Assembly: GCF_002549775.1 (NCBI RefSeq)
Contig: NZ_NMTR01000010.1
Location: 1-46,013 of the forward strand
Direction of reading: 5' to 3'
DNA from: Faecalibacterium langellae
GTDB taxonomy: Bacteria; Bacillota; Clostridia; Oscillospirales; Ruminococcaceae
DNA: 46,013 nucleotides
The notes under the pieces: generated by a model
The model's input: only the letters and a program-made list of their open reading frames with translations
Told to the model about the DNA's origin: nothing
Databases searched by the model: none
Program-made: the position numbers and the translations under genes
Shown here: piece after piece, positions 14,292 through 22,457 of the stretch
How the letters are laid out: every line of letters starts with the position of its first letter
How positions within the stretch are numbered: position 1 is the stretch's first letter

Positions 14292-15239
14292 TTATTCCTT
14301 TTCAGCGGCGCGTTTCCGGGCGCAGCCGGGGCAACGGCGGTTCTCATCGTCGGAGGATGCCACCACCGGGGCGGGGTTGCGCACGCCGGAATAATCGTCG
14401 TCCGGGTCCGGGCGGCGGGGGGCGCGCTTGCCGCCGCTGATATACTCGCACACGCCCACCTTATAATAACGGGGCGAGAGGCTCTCGGTGCCGCAGCGCA
14501 CCCGCAGGTAGCCGGAGACAGGGTTCACTTCCAGCACCGTGCCCAGGCCGTCCGGGGTGCGCACCGTGCTGCCCACCATGGGCATGATGCTGTTGAGGTA
14601 TTCGTAGGCGCTCTCCTCGTAGGCCAGGCAGCACATCAGGCGGCCGCAGGCACCGCTGATCTTGGTGGGGTTCAGCGAAAGGCCCTGCTCTTTGGCCATC
14701 TTGATGGAAACGGGCTGGAAGTCCTTGAGGAAACGGCTGCAGCAGAAGGGCTGGCCGCAGATGCCCAGGCCGCCGATCATCTTGCTCTCGTCGCGCACGC
14801 CGATCTGGCGCAGCTCGATGCGGGTGTGGAAGATGCCGGCCAGATCCTTGACCAGCTCGCGGAAGTCCACGCGGCCGTCGGCGGTGAAGTAGAACATGAT
14901 CTTGGAGCGGTCGAGGGTGTACTCGGCCTCCACCAGCTTCATTTCCAGCCCGTGGCGGGCGATGCACTCCTGGCAGGTGCGGTAGGCGCGCTTTTCGTCC
15001 TCGCGGTTCTGGCGCATCCGGCGGATGTCCACGCTGTCGGCCATGCGGGTGATGGGCTTGAGGGCCTTGGGCACGGCGGCGTCGGCGATCTCCTTCACGC
15101 CCTGCACCACCTCGCCGCACTCGATGCCGCGGGCAGTCTCCACGATGACGTAGTCGCCGGTCTTGATGTCGGCCCCGGCGGGGTCAAAATAATAGCTTTT
15201 TCCGTTTTCTTTGAAACGGACAGAAATGACTTTTTTCAT
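14292..15239 (-). CDS. ricT: PSP1-domain protein RicT (YaaT)
   Basis: Homologue of Bacillus RicT/YaaT, a subunit of the RicAFT complex, which stimulates RNase Y-dependent mRNA maturation; 315 residues. The PSP1 domain is clear: KVISVRFKENGKSYYFDP at the start, then YVIVETARGIECGEVV, and the cysteine-rich block GLGICGQPFCCSRFL..SGACGRLMCCLAYEE, which supplies Fe-S ligands in RicT. A basic C-terminal tail (KRAPRRPDPDDDY) ends with a CPGC motif not typical of the Bacillus protein. Usually next to holB; here it is separate and on the opposite strand. In this window the RicA and RicF partners are not seen. Confidence 0.92.
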   Translation of the reverse strand: MKKVISVRFKENGKSYYFDPAGADIKTGDYVIVETARGIECGEVVQGVKEIADAAVPKALKPITRMADSVDIRRMRQNREDEKRAYRTCQECIARHGLEMKLVEAEYTLDRSKIMFYFTADGRVDFRELVKDLAGIFHTRIELRQIGVRDESKMIGGLGICGQPFCCSRFLKDFQPVSIKMAKEQGLSLNPTKISGACGRLMCCLAYEESAYEYLNSIMPMVGSTVRTPDGLGTVLEVNPVSGYLRVRCGTESLSPRYYKVGVCEYISGGKRAPRRPDPDDDYSGVRNPAPVVASSDDENRRCPGCARKRAAEKE

Positions 15240-15314
15240 AATAATCCTCGTGTTGTATGTCGATCTATCGGATAGGGCCCGCTCAAAAGGGCCTGTTACT
15301 CCATTCTGTACTTT

Positions 15315-15343
15315 AGTATAACATATTCAAATGCACATTTCCA
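15315..15343 (-). promoter_or_regulatory. possible promoter for ricT
   Basis: Minus strand TGGAAA-N17-TATACT (-10 at 15320-15315). The -35 box is weak. It shares the 400-bp divergent gap with the RND promoter. Confidence 0.45.
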
Positions 15344-15531
15344 CGCAAATTTCAGTGCAGCGCGGCGGCAAAATTTTTTCGGGGTGCAACAATCCGCCGT
15401 TCTGCAGCGTATTACTAAGGGAGACTGACCGAATTTGGTCGCATCCGCTGCCGGAAACTGGAAAAACGGAGCGGCAATTGTTAAAAAACTGCGAAAGTGT
15501 CAAAAGAAAAGCAAAAGATTCGGGCATTTGC

Positions 15532-15559
15532 TTGCAAGGGCGGCCCTTGCGTGTATAAT
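15532..15559 (+). promoter_or_regulatory. promoter for the RND transporter
   Basis: TTGCAA (15532-15537)-N16-TATAAT (15554-15559). The -35 overlaps a small inverted repeat (TTGCAAGGGC/GCCCTTGC, about 15532-15550), which could be an operator. Confidence 0.6.
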
Positions 15560-15639
15560 AAAACTTGTTAAAGTGTGGCATTCCCGGCGAGGGGAACGGC
15601 TGCCCGGCCAGGGGCCCGGCAGAGAAACGGTAGGAGATA

Positions 15640-18600
15640 ATGGAAAAATTCAGTGTCAAAAAGCCATTCACGGTCCTGGTGGCCGTGATCATGGTGCTGA
15701 TCTTGGGCTTTGTGGCCATCACAAAGATGCAGACGAACCTGCTGCCCGACGTCAGCACGCCGTACCTGATGGTGGTGACGGTGTATCCCGGTGCCAGCCC
15801 GGAGCGCGTGGAGAGCGAAGTGTCGGATGTGCTCCAGAACGCGCTCACCGTGCCGGGCGTGGAGAAGATCACCGCCACTTCGGCCGAGAACTACAGCCTG
15901 CTGCTGATGCATTTCACCGAGGGCACGGACATGAACAGCGCGCTGGTCAAGGTGTCCAACAAGCTGGATCAGGCCAAAAGCGACCTGCCCAGCACGGCGC
16001 TGACCCCTTCCATCATCGAATACAGCCTGAACATGAACGCCTTCATGACGGTGGCCGTCAGCCGCGAGGGCAGCGATGTCTACGCGCTGTCGGACTTCGT
16101 CAAGAACACGCTGGTGCCCTACGTCCAGCGCAAGGGCGGCGTTTCCAGCGCTTCGGCCAGCGGCCTTGTGGAGCAGCTGGTGCAGGTGCAGCTGAATCAG
16201 GACAAGATCGACGCCATCAACGCCCAGCTGCTGGAGCTCATCGACACCCAGCTTTCGGCGGCCCACGCCCAGCTGGAAAGCGCCGAGGCCCAGATCGCGG
16301 CCGGACGGCAGGAATATGAAAAGCAGCTGAAAAACTTCGGCAACACCGTGTCCAACTCGGTCATGGGCTCCATGAGCACCGAGGTGGGTGCCGCCGTGGA
16401 GACGGTGCGCCAGCAGGCCCAGGCGCTGCTGGAAAGCGTCAATGACCTGATCGCCGTGGTCAAGGAGCCTGAGATCCAGCAGGCCCTCATCGAGGTGCGC
16501 GACGGCCTGCAGAAGGTGATGGACAAGTTCAACGAGACCGGTATGCGGGACATCGACTCCCTGATCGAGATCGTGGGCGAGCTGCGCACCATCACCGATA
16601 AGCTCACCACTGCCCTGCAGAAGCTGCAGGAGCGCATGAACACCGAGACCGGCTCCGAGGGCAGCACGGCGGAAGACCTTGCCAACGAGATGCAGCTGCA
16701 GGAAAGCCTGAATGTGATCTACAACACGCTGGAAAGCACCATCAAGGCCATGGACAATGTGCCCCAGCTGATGACCGAGTTCTCCAGCGCGCTGGGCAGC
16801 TTTTCCCAGCAGCAGCTCAACGCCTATATGCAGTTCACCGAAGCGCGTGAAATGCTGAACGAGTACGAAAAGCAGCTGGACGAGGCCAAGCAGGAGTACG
16901 AGACCGCCAAGGCCAACGCCCTGGCCCAGGCCGACGTGGCAAAGCAGCTGGACATCAACACCCTGGCAAACCTGATCTATGCCCAGAACTTCTCCATGCC
17001 CGCCGGTTACGTGGAAGACAAAAACGGCGAGTCCTGGCTGCTGAAGGTGGGCGAGGAATACGATAGTGTGGATGACATTGCCGGTGCTCTGCTGCTGCAT
17101 GTGGACGGCTACGGCGATGTGCGCCTGTCCGATGTGGCGGATGTGGAGGTCATCGACAACGCCGCCGACAGCTTTACCCGCCTGAACGGCGAGCAGGCCT
17201 CGGTGCTGAAAATTTATAAGGACGACAGTTCCAGCGCCGGCACCGTTTCCAGCAACTGTCTGGAAGCGTTCAAAGAGCTGGAAGCCCAGTACGACGGCCT
17301 GCATGTGGTGGTGCTGTCCAACCAGGGCAACTATATCAATGTGCTGATCAAGAGCATCCTCACCAGCATGCTGGTGGGCGCGGCGCTGGCCATCCTCGTG
17401 CTGGCCATCTTCCTGAAGGACGTCAAGCCCACCCTTGTGGTCGGCATCAGCATCCCGCTGTCGGTGCTATTCGCCGTGGTGCTCATGTATTTCACCGGGC
17501 TCGACCTGAACATCATGACGCTGGCGGGCCTTTCCCTCGGCATCGGTATGCTGGTGGATAACTCGGTGGTCGTCATCGAGAACATCTACCGCCTGCGCAG
17601 CCGCGGCGTGCCCGCCGCCCGTGCCGCCGTGCAGGGCGCAAAGCAGGTGAGCATGTCCGTTGTGGCGTCCACCCTCACCTCGGTGTGCGTCTTCTTGCCG
17701 GTGGTGTTCTCCTCCAGCATGGTGCGCAGCCTGCTGGAGCCCATGTCCCTGTGCATCGGCTACTGCCTGATGGCCTCCCTCATCGTGGCTGTCACGGTGG
17801 TGCCGGCGGCAGCCTCCACCGTGCTGAAAAAGGCAGAGCCCAAGCGCCTGCCCTGGTTCGAGAAAATTCAGGAGAAATACGCCCACAGTCTGGACTGGTG
17901 CCTGAAGCACCGCGCCATCCCGCTGCTGGCGGCGGTGGTGCTGCTGGTGTTCAGCGCTGTGCAGGTGCTGTCCATGGGCGTTGAACTGCTGCCCACCAGC
18001 ACCAGCAACGAGGCCGTGGTGACCCTTTCCACCACCGACACCCTCTCCAAGGAGGAGTCCTACACCGTTGCCGGGAAGGTCGTGGAGGCCGTGATGGCCG
18101 TGGACGGCGTGGAGGAAGTGGGCATCACCACCGACACCAGCGTGGCCGGCATGGACATCAGCCAGCTGGGTCTGCCTTCGCAGATCACCAGCCTGCTGGC
18201 CGCCGCCAACAGCTACGGCAATTATAAGATCAACGTGATGCTCAGCGAAAGCCTGTCTTCGTCCCAGCTGAACAAAGCCTGCACCGCCATTGAAGAAGCG
18301 GTGGCCGGCATCGAGGACTGCACCGCTACGGTCAAGCAGTACGGCATGACCGATGACCTGACCAGCCAGCTGTCCAGCGGCCTGTCGGTCAAAATTTATG
18401 GTGCCGACTCCGCGACCCTGACCGCCCTTTCCGAGAAGGTGGTGGAACTGGTCAACGAGACCGAGGGCTTCCAGAACGCCACCAACGGCCTGGGCGCAGG
18501 CGACGCCACCATCATCCTGAAGATCGACCGCGATAAGGTGCGTGCCTACGGCCTGACCGTGGCGCAGGTGTACCAGCAGATCGCGGCCAAGCTCACCACC

Positions 18601-19587
18601 ACCACCACGGCCCAGACCCCCGTCACCGTGAACGGCACCACCATGGATGTGCAGATCACCGACGATCTGGACCCGCTGACCAAGGAAAACATGATGGACA
18701 TGACCTTTGAGACCAGCGTTCTGTCCACCGACGGCACCACCGCAACCGGCACCTGCACCCTGGCGGATATCGCCACGCTGGAGACTGGCACCGCGCCGGA
18801 CTCCATCACCAGCGAGAACCAGACCGAGTACGTCACGGTCACGGCCGAGACGGTGGAAGGCTACAACACCACCGTGCAGGCCCGCGCGCTGGAAAAGAAG
18901 CTGAACGAGTTTGCCCTCAGCGACGAGATGCCGGAGGGCTGCTCCTTCTCCATGGGCGGCGAGAGCAACAACGTCAACTTCATGGTTGAGGAGATGGTGC
19001 AGTGGATGGCCCTGGCCCTGCCCTTTGTGTATCTGGTCATGGTGGCACAGTTCCAGAGCCTGCTGTCCCCCTTCATCGTGCTGTTCACGGTGCCGCTGGC
19101 CTTCACCGGCGGCCTGCTGGGCCTGCTGGTCACCGGCCAGCAGCTGACCATGATCTCCCTGATGGGCTTCATCGTGCTGATGGGCACCGTCGTCAACAAC
19201 GGCATCGTCTTCGTGGATTACGCCAACCAGCTGCGCCTGGGCGGCATGGAGCGCCGCGCCGCGCTGGTGGCCACCGGCAAGACCCGTATGCGCCCCATCC
19301 TGATGACCACCCTCACCACCGTGCTGGCCATGCTGCAGATGGTCTTCAGCAACGATATGGCCAGCCAGCTGATGAGCGGCATGGCCATCGTCATCATCTG
19401 CGGTCTGAGCTACGCCACCCTGATGACCTTGTATATCGTGCCCATCCTGTACGATATCCTGTTCAGGAAGCCGCCGCTGAACGTGGATGTGGGCGGCGAC
19501 GATCTGGACGATATCCCGGACGATGCGGCCGAGTTCATCGCGGCCAGCAAGGCGGCCGAAAGCCCGGACCTCCTGCCCGAGGCGTGA
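15640..19587 (+). CDS. RND superfamily (AcrB/MMPL-like) transporter with coiled-coil insertion
   Basis: Large proton-driven transporter of 1315 residues with the duplicated RND layout. TM1 (about 9-28) is followed by a porter domain beginning NLLPDVSTPYLMVVTVYPG, typical of AcrB-type pumps. TM2-6 (about 565-730) include GLSLGIGMLVDNSVVVIENI with the proton-relay Asp. TM7 and a second porter domain follow, then TM8-12 (about 1115-1265) with GFIVLMGTVVNNGIVFVDYA. Between about residues 190 and 440 is a long Gln/Glu/Lys-rich, heptad-like coiled coil (for example ESAEAQIAAGRQEYEKQLK) absent from classical AcrB. No membrane-fusion protein or outer-membrane factor is nearby, as expected for a monoderm; the coiled coil may replace the adaptor (inference). 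Short ribosome site spacing (AGGAG at 15632). Confidence 0.92.
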   Translation: MEKFSVKKPFTVLVAVIMVLILGFVAITKMQTNLLPDVSTPYLMVVTVYPGASPERVESEVSDVLQNALTVPGVEKITATSAENYSLLLMHFTEGTDMNSALVKVSNKLDQAKSDLPSTALTPSIIEYSLNMNAFMTVAVSREGSDVYALSDFVKNTLVPYVQRKGGVSSASASGLVEQLVQVQLNQDKIDAINAQLLELIDTQLSAAHAQLESAEAQIAAGRQEYEKQLKNFGNTVSNSVMGSMSTEVGAAVETVRQQAQALLESVNDLIAVVKEPEIQQALIEVRDGLQKVMDKFNETGMRDIDSLIEIVGELRTITDKLTTALQKLQERMNTETGSEGSTAEDLANEMQLQESLNVIYNTLESTIKAMDNVPQLMTEFSSALGSFSQQQLNAYMQFTEAREMLNEYEKQLDEAKQEYETAKANALAQADVAKQLDINTLANLIYAQNFSMPAGYVEDKNGESWLLKVGEEYDSVDDIAGALLLHVDGYGDVRLSDVADVEVIDNAADSFTRLNGEQASVLKIYKDDSSSAGTVSSNCLEAFKELEAQYDGLHVVVLSNQGNYINVLIKSILTSMLVGAALAILVLAIFLKDVKPTLVVGISIPLSVLFAVVLMYFTGLDLNIMTLAGLSLGIGMLVDNSVVVIENIYRLRSRGVPAARAAVQGAKQVSMSVVASTLTSVCVFLPVVFSSSMVRSLLEPMSLCIGYCLMASLIVAVTVVPAAASTVLKKAEPKRLPWFEKIQEKYAHSLDWCLKHRAIPLLAAVVLLVFSAVQVLSMGVELLPTSTSNEAVVTLSTTDTLSKEESYTVAGKVVEAVMAVDGVEEVGITTDTSVAGMDISQLGLPSQITSLLAAANSYGNYKINVMLSESLSSSQLNKACTAIEEAVAGIEDCTATVKQYGMTDDLTSQLSSGLSVKIYGADSATLTALSEKVVELVNETEGFQNATNGLGAGDATIILKIDRDKVRAYGLTVAQVYQQIAAKLTTTTTAQTPVTVNGTTMDVQITDDLDPLTKENMMDMTFETSVLSTDGTTATGTCTLADIATLETGTAPDSITSENQTEYVTVTAETVEGYNTTVQARALEKKLNEFALSDEMPEGCSFSMGGESNNVNFMVEEMVQWMALALPFVYLVMVAQFQSLLSPFIVLFTVPLAFTGGLLGLLVTGQQLTMISLMGFIVLMGTVVNNGIVFVDYANQLRLGGMERRAALVATGKTRMRPILMTTLTTVLAMLQMVFSNDMASQLMSGMAIVIICGLSYATLMTLYIVPILYDILFRKPPLNVDVGGDDLDDIPDDAAEFIAASKAAESPDLLPEA

Positions 19588-19620
19588 GTGCCCCCTGCCC
19601 CGCAGAAAAGCAGAAAAAAG

Positions 19621-19675
19621 AAAAGCGTCTGTGCCCTGCCCGGGCTTGCCGGGTGTGGGGCGCAGACGCTTTTTT
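19621..19675. terminator. terminator between the RND and GntR genes
   Basis: Arms AAAAGCGTCTG (19621-19631) and CAGACGCTTTT (19663-19673), extended by inner GC pairs, with a T-run on the right and an A-run on the left; usable by both convergent genes. Confidence 0.85.
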
Positions 19676-19682
19676 GTCTGGT

Positions 19683-20372
19683 TCAGCTGTGGTTGAAATA
19701 GATGCGGTATTCGTCCGAGTAGATTTTGCCGCCCATGCGGGTCATGCCGCCGTACAGGTGTACTTTGAACAGCGGCTCGATGGCGTTCAGGTCCTTTTCC
19801 CGCAGGATGCGCAGCATCTCTGCGTGCTCGCTCAGCACGCTGGGCACATTGCGCGCGCCCACCACGTCCAGCCGGATGAACCGGGAGTAGTCGGCCTGAG
19901 GCAGGGTGAGCAGGTGCCACAGGTATTCCTTGCCGGTCTTGTGGAACCAGTAGTGGTGCATCTCCAGATCGCAGGCAAGGAAGTGGTTGAAGTCGAAGCT
20001 TTCCGGGTGCTCGCGGCCCTCGGCGGCCTGCTGGAGCAGGTCGTACAGGTGCTCGATCTCGATGATCTCCATGGGCGAGCAGATCTGCACAAAATCGCGG
20101 AAGACCATACACTCCACGGCCACGCGCTGGTAGATGATCTGGTCCACCACGCTGGGGTCGATGGTGGTGACGATGGTGCCCTTGCAGGGGATGATCTGCA
20201 CGAAGTGGTTCTGCTCCAGCCGCTGCAGCACGCTGCGGATGGGGGTGCGCGAGATGCCGAACCGCTTGCACAGCTGGTTCTCGCTCAGCGCTTCGCCGGG
20301 GAGGATCGCCAGTGAGCAGATCTCATCCTCCAGAATATGATAGATCTCATCGGTATTCTGCTGTACTGCCAT
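19683..20372 (-). CDS. GntR family regulator, FadR/FCD type
   Basis: DNA-binding regulator of 229 residues. The N-terminal winged helix (about 5-75) has ILPGEALSENQLCKRFGIS, RTPIRSVLQRLEQNHFVQI and the wing IIPCKGTIVTTI. The all-helical C-terminal domain (about 85-225) fits the FCD ligand-binding fold, with likely metal-binding histidines in FDFNHFLACDLEMHHYWF and LSEHAEML. ATG 20372 was chosen because AAAGGAGG (20383-20390) lies 10 bases upstream; the longer frame to 20831 runs through the control region. Two copies of a TTCCAGCT..CTGTATACAAG element upstream suggest autoregulation. The effector is unknown; nearby galM and galE make a sugar-related compound possible. Confidence 0.88.
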   Translation of the reverse strand: MAVQQNTDEIYHILEDEICSLAILPGEALSENQLCKRFGISRTPIRSVLQRLEQNHFVQIIPCKGTIVTTIDPSVVDQIIYQRVAVECMVFRDFVQICSPMEIIEIEHLYDLLQQAAEGREHPESFDFNHFLACDLEMHHYWFHKTGKEYLWHLLTLPQADYSRFIRLDVVGARNVPSVLSEHAEMLRILREKDLNAIEPLFKVHLYGGMTRMGGKIYSDEYRIYFNHS

Positions 20373-20467
20373 GCGCGCCCTTCCTCCTTTGCCTGAAATC
20401 TGCGGCAGCGGTGTACCACCCATTGTACCCCGTACAGAGACGAATGTCAATGCCTGCGGCCAGAAAG

Positions 20468-20487
20468 TTCCAGCTCCTGTATACAAG
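20468..20487. promoter_or_regulatory. candidate GntR operator, copy 1
   Basis: TTCCAGCT-CCTGTATACAAG; the core TGTATACA is palindromic, as is common for FCD-type GntR operators. It lies about 95 bp upstream of the gntR start codon. Confidence 0.55.
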
Positions 20488-20674
20488 GCAGGGACGCATT
20501 TCCGCCGCTTCTGCCCGCCGCTGCGCCGGGAACGGCCCCGCCGCGAAACCGGCCGCCCGGTGCCGAAAAACCGCGCGATTCCTGTAAACCTGTACCGACT
20601 GCACAAAGATGAAGCGCTTGCTTTGGATGAAATGACCAGAAAAAGGCAAAAAAGTGCAGATTCCGGCATCGAGA

Positions 20675-20695
20675 TTCCAGCTTGCTGTATACAAG
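20675..20695. promoter_or_regulatory. candidate GntR operator, copy 2
   Basis: Second copy of the same element with one extra base between TTCCAGCT and CTGTATACAAG. It lies in the 548-bp gap between gntR and galM, about 150 bp before the galM promoter, so the regulator may act on both genes. The rest of the gap (20490-20670, 20700-20830) is GC-rich without recognised features. Confidence 0.55.
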
Positions 20696-20838
20696 AAAGA
20701 ACCTCCCCCGCCCGCCCGGGTCGGTGCCTGCGGCGCTGCGCCCGGCGTGGTACGGTGTTTTTTCCAAATCGAACAAAAAATTGCCTGAAAAATTGGATGC
20801 AAATTCTAAAATGTTTCCTACACAGCGGCACAAAACTG

Positions 20839-20847
20839 TGATATAAT
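20839..20847 (+). promoter_or_regulatory. extended -10 promoter for galM
   Basis: TGATATAAT, an extended -10 (TGn) hexamer, about 75 bp before the galM start; no good -35 hexamer is visible at the right distance. Confidence 0.55.
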
Positions 20848-20920
20848 CATAAATACAATACAAATACAGTGGGAGTCTGCCCGACTGTATTCCGAAAAAA
20901 TCTGAGGAGGCGAATGCCCA

Positions 20921-21994
20921 ATGGCACAGATCCGCTCCAAGCCCTTCGGTGTGACCAAAGAGGGCGCCAACGTTACCGAGTACATCCTTTCCAATCCCGG
21001 CGGACTGACGGTGCATGTCCTGGATTACGGCTGCATCATCAAAAATATCATCGTACCGGCCAAAAACGGCCCTGTGGATGTCGTTCTGGGCCACGACACC
21101 ATGGCAGACTATGAGAGCGACTTCACGTCCTCCGGCAGCACCTGCTGCGGTGCTTTTGTGGGGCGTTACGCCAACCGCATCGAGAACGCTGTGTTCAGCG
21201 TGGGCGGCAAGACCTACCAGCTGGAAAAGAACAACGGCGAGAACCACCTGCACGGCACTTTCCCCCGCAAGCTTTACCGGGTGAAGTCCTTCGGTGACAC
21301 TTTGCTCATGGAAGCCGAGAGCCCCGACGGCGAGGACGGTTTCCCGGGCAATCTGAAGATCGCGGTGCGCTACACCCTCACCGAAGATAACGCCTTCCGC
21401 ATGGATTACCGCGTCTCGTCGGACGCGGACACCATCGTCAACCTCACCAATCACAGCTACTTCAACCTGGACGGCGAGGGCGACGTGCTGAACCAGAAGC
21501 TGCGGCTCTACGCCTCCAACTATCTGGAAGGCAACAACGCCACCTGCCCCACCGGCAAGATCCTGCCCGTGGCGAACAGCCCCATGGATTTCACGGCGGG
21601 CAAGCTCATCGGCAGGGACATCGACACCGGTTTCTCCCAGACCACCATGGTGGGCGGCGGCTACGACCACTGCTTTGTCATCGACCGCGCCCGCGGCTCC
21701 AGCCAGAGCATCTGCGCCTGGGCCACCAGCGACAAGACCGGCATCAGTATGAAGCTCTACACCACCCAGCCGGGCATCCAGCTCTACACCGGCAACTTCC
21801 TGCAGGACTGCCCCGCCCCCGGCAAGGGCGGCAAGCCCATGCAGAAGTACGGCGGCTTTGCGCTGGAGACCCAGCACTACCCCTGCAGCCCCTCCCACCC
21901 GGAGTTCCCCTCCACGGTGCTGCGGGCGGGCAAGGTGTTCCGCGCCACCACCACCCTGCGCTTCTTCACCGGCAAGCAGTGCGGGAAGTTATAA
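20921..21994 (+). CDS. galM: aldose 1-epimerase (mutarotase)
   Basis: Interconverts alpha- and beta-aldose anomers, first step of the Leloir galactose pathway; cytoplasmic, 357 residues. Visible family motifs: FVGRYANRIENAVF, NNGENHLHGTFPRKLY with the catalytic-site histidine, VNLTNHSYFNLDGEGDVL with the second histidine, and the C-terminal FALETQHYPCSPSHPEFP with the catalytic Glu region. Ribosome site GAGGAGG lies about 7 bases before ATG 20921. galE follows 460 bp downstream after a terminator, so the two genes are linked in function but transcribed separately. Confidence 0.94.
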   Translation: MAQIRSKPFGVTKEGANVTEYILSNPGGLTVHVLDYGCIIKNIIVPAKNGPVDVVLGHDTMADYESDFTSSGSTCCGAFVGRYANRIENAVFSVGGKTYQLEKNNGENHLHGTFPRKLYRVKSFGDTLLMEAESPDGEDGFPGNLKIAVRYTLTEDNAFRMDYRVSSDADTIVNLTNHSYFNLDGEGDVLNQKLRLYASNYLEGNNATCPTGKILPVANSPMDFTAGKLIGRDIDTGFSQTTMVGGGYDHCFVIDRARGSSQSICAWATSDKTGISMKLYTTQPGIQLYTGNFLQDCPAPGKGGKPMQKYGGFALETQHYPCSPSHPEFPSTVLRAGKVFRATTTLRFFTGKQCGKL

Positions 21995-22008
21995 GAATGA
22001 TGCACCGC

Positions 22009-22042
22009 AAAGGCCCCTGTCCAGACGGACAGGGGCCTTTTT
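22009..22042 (+). terminator. galM terminator
   Basis: AAAGGCCCCTGTCC (22009-22022) pairs perfectly with GGACAGGGGCCTTT (22027-22040), followed by TT; a 14-bp stem with an AGAC loop. Confidence 0.88.
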
Positions 22043-22046
22043 GCGG

Positions 22047-22234
22047 CATGATGTCTGCCTTGCGGCAGAATGATGTGGTTTCTCCGAAACCAATGATGTA
22101 CGCCCTGCGGGCGCATGAAGCCGAACGGAAGGCGCGTTCCCCTGCATGGCCGCCGTAGGCGGCTGCATCATTTTCGCGTTAGCGAAAACATCATTTTGCC
22201 GCCCTGCGACAAACATCATTGCGCAGCACATCAT
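22047..22234. repeat. array of short hairpins joined by ATGATG/CATCAT
   Basis: Short hairpins with unrelated stem sequences are separated by a constant hexamer. Left half: ATGATG, stem TCTGCC/GGCAGA (22054-22069), ATGATG, stem TGGTTTC/GAAACCA (22076-22092), ATGATG, stem CGCCC/GGGCG (22101-22113). Right half: GCCGCC/GGCGGC (22150-22163), CATCAT, TTTTCGC/GCGAAAA (22171-22188), CATCAT (22189), a degenerate unit, CATCAT (22214), a short unit, CATCAT (22229). Linkers in the right half are the reverse complement of those in the left, so the whole array is itself an inverted repeat at linker level. The remaining 22235-22364 is AT-rich without features. Confidence 0.75.
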
Positions 22235-22364
22235 TTTCCCTCTCTTTCTCCCATTTGCACAAAGAGGGCTATCTCTCCATGGTGAAGATGCGAAAAATCC
22301 TTTGAAATCAAAAAATCAAATCCAAATATGCAACAAAAATACATTCAAATAAAAAACGCATCCC

Positions 22365-22393
22365 TTGATTCTGCCCGCAAAACGCGGTATCCT
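22365..22393 (+). promoter_or_regulatory. promoter for galE
   Basis: TTGATT (22365-22370)-N17-TATCCT (22388-22393); leader of about 60 bases. Confidence 0.5.
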
Positions 22394-22457
22394 TTAGGCA
22401 GACCGGGACCCACCCGGCAGTGCTCGAACAAGTGATCCGTGAGAGAGGGTATGAAGT

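Noticed and set aside
17467-20271. 934-codon open frame on the minus strand
   Set aside because: Antisense to the RND transporter and reading on through its terminator and gntR; His/Gln/Gly-rich shadow.
22047-22234. CRISPR array
   Set aside because: Linkers are only six bases, the intervening pieces are hairpins of uneven length, orientation flips midway, and no cas genes are present.
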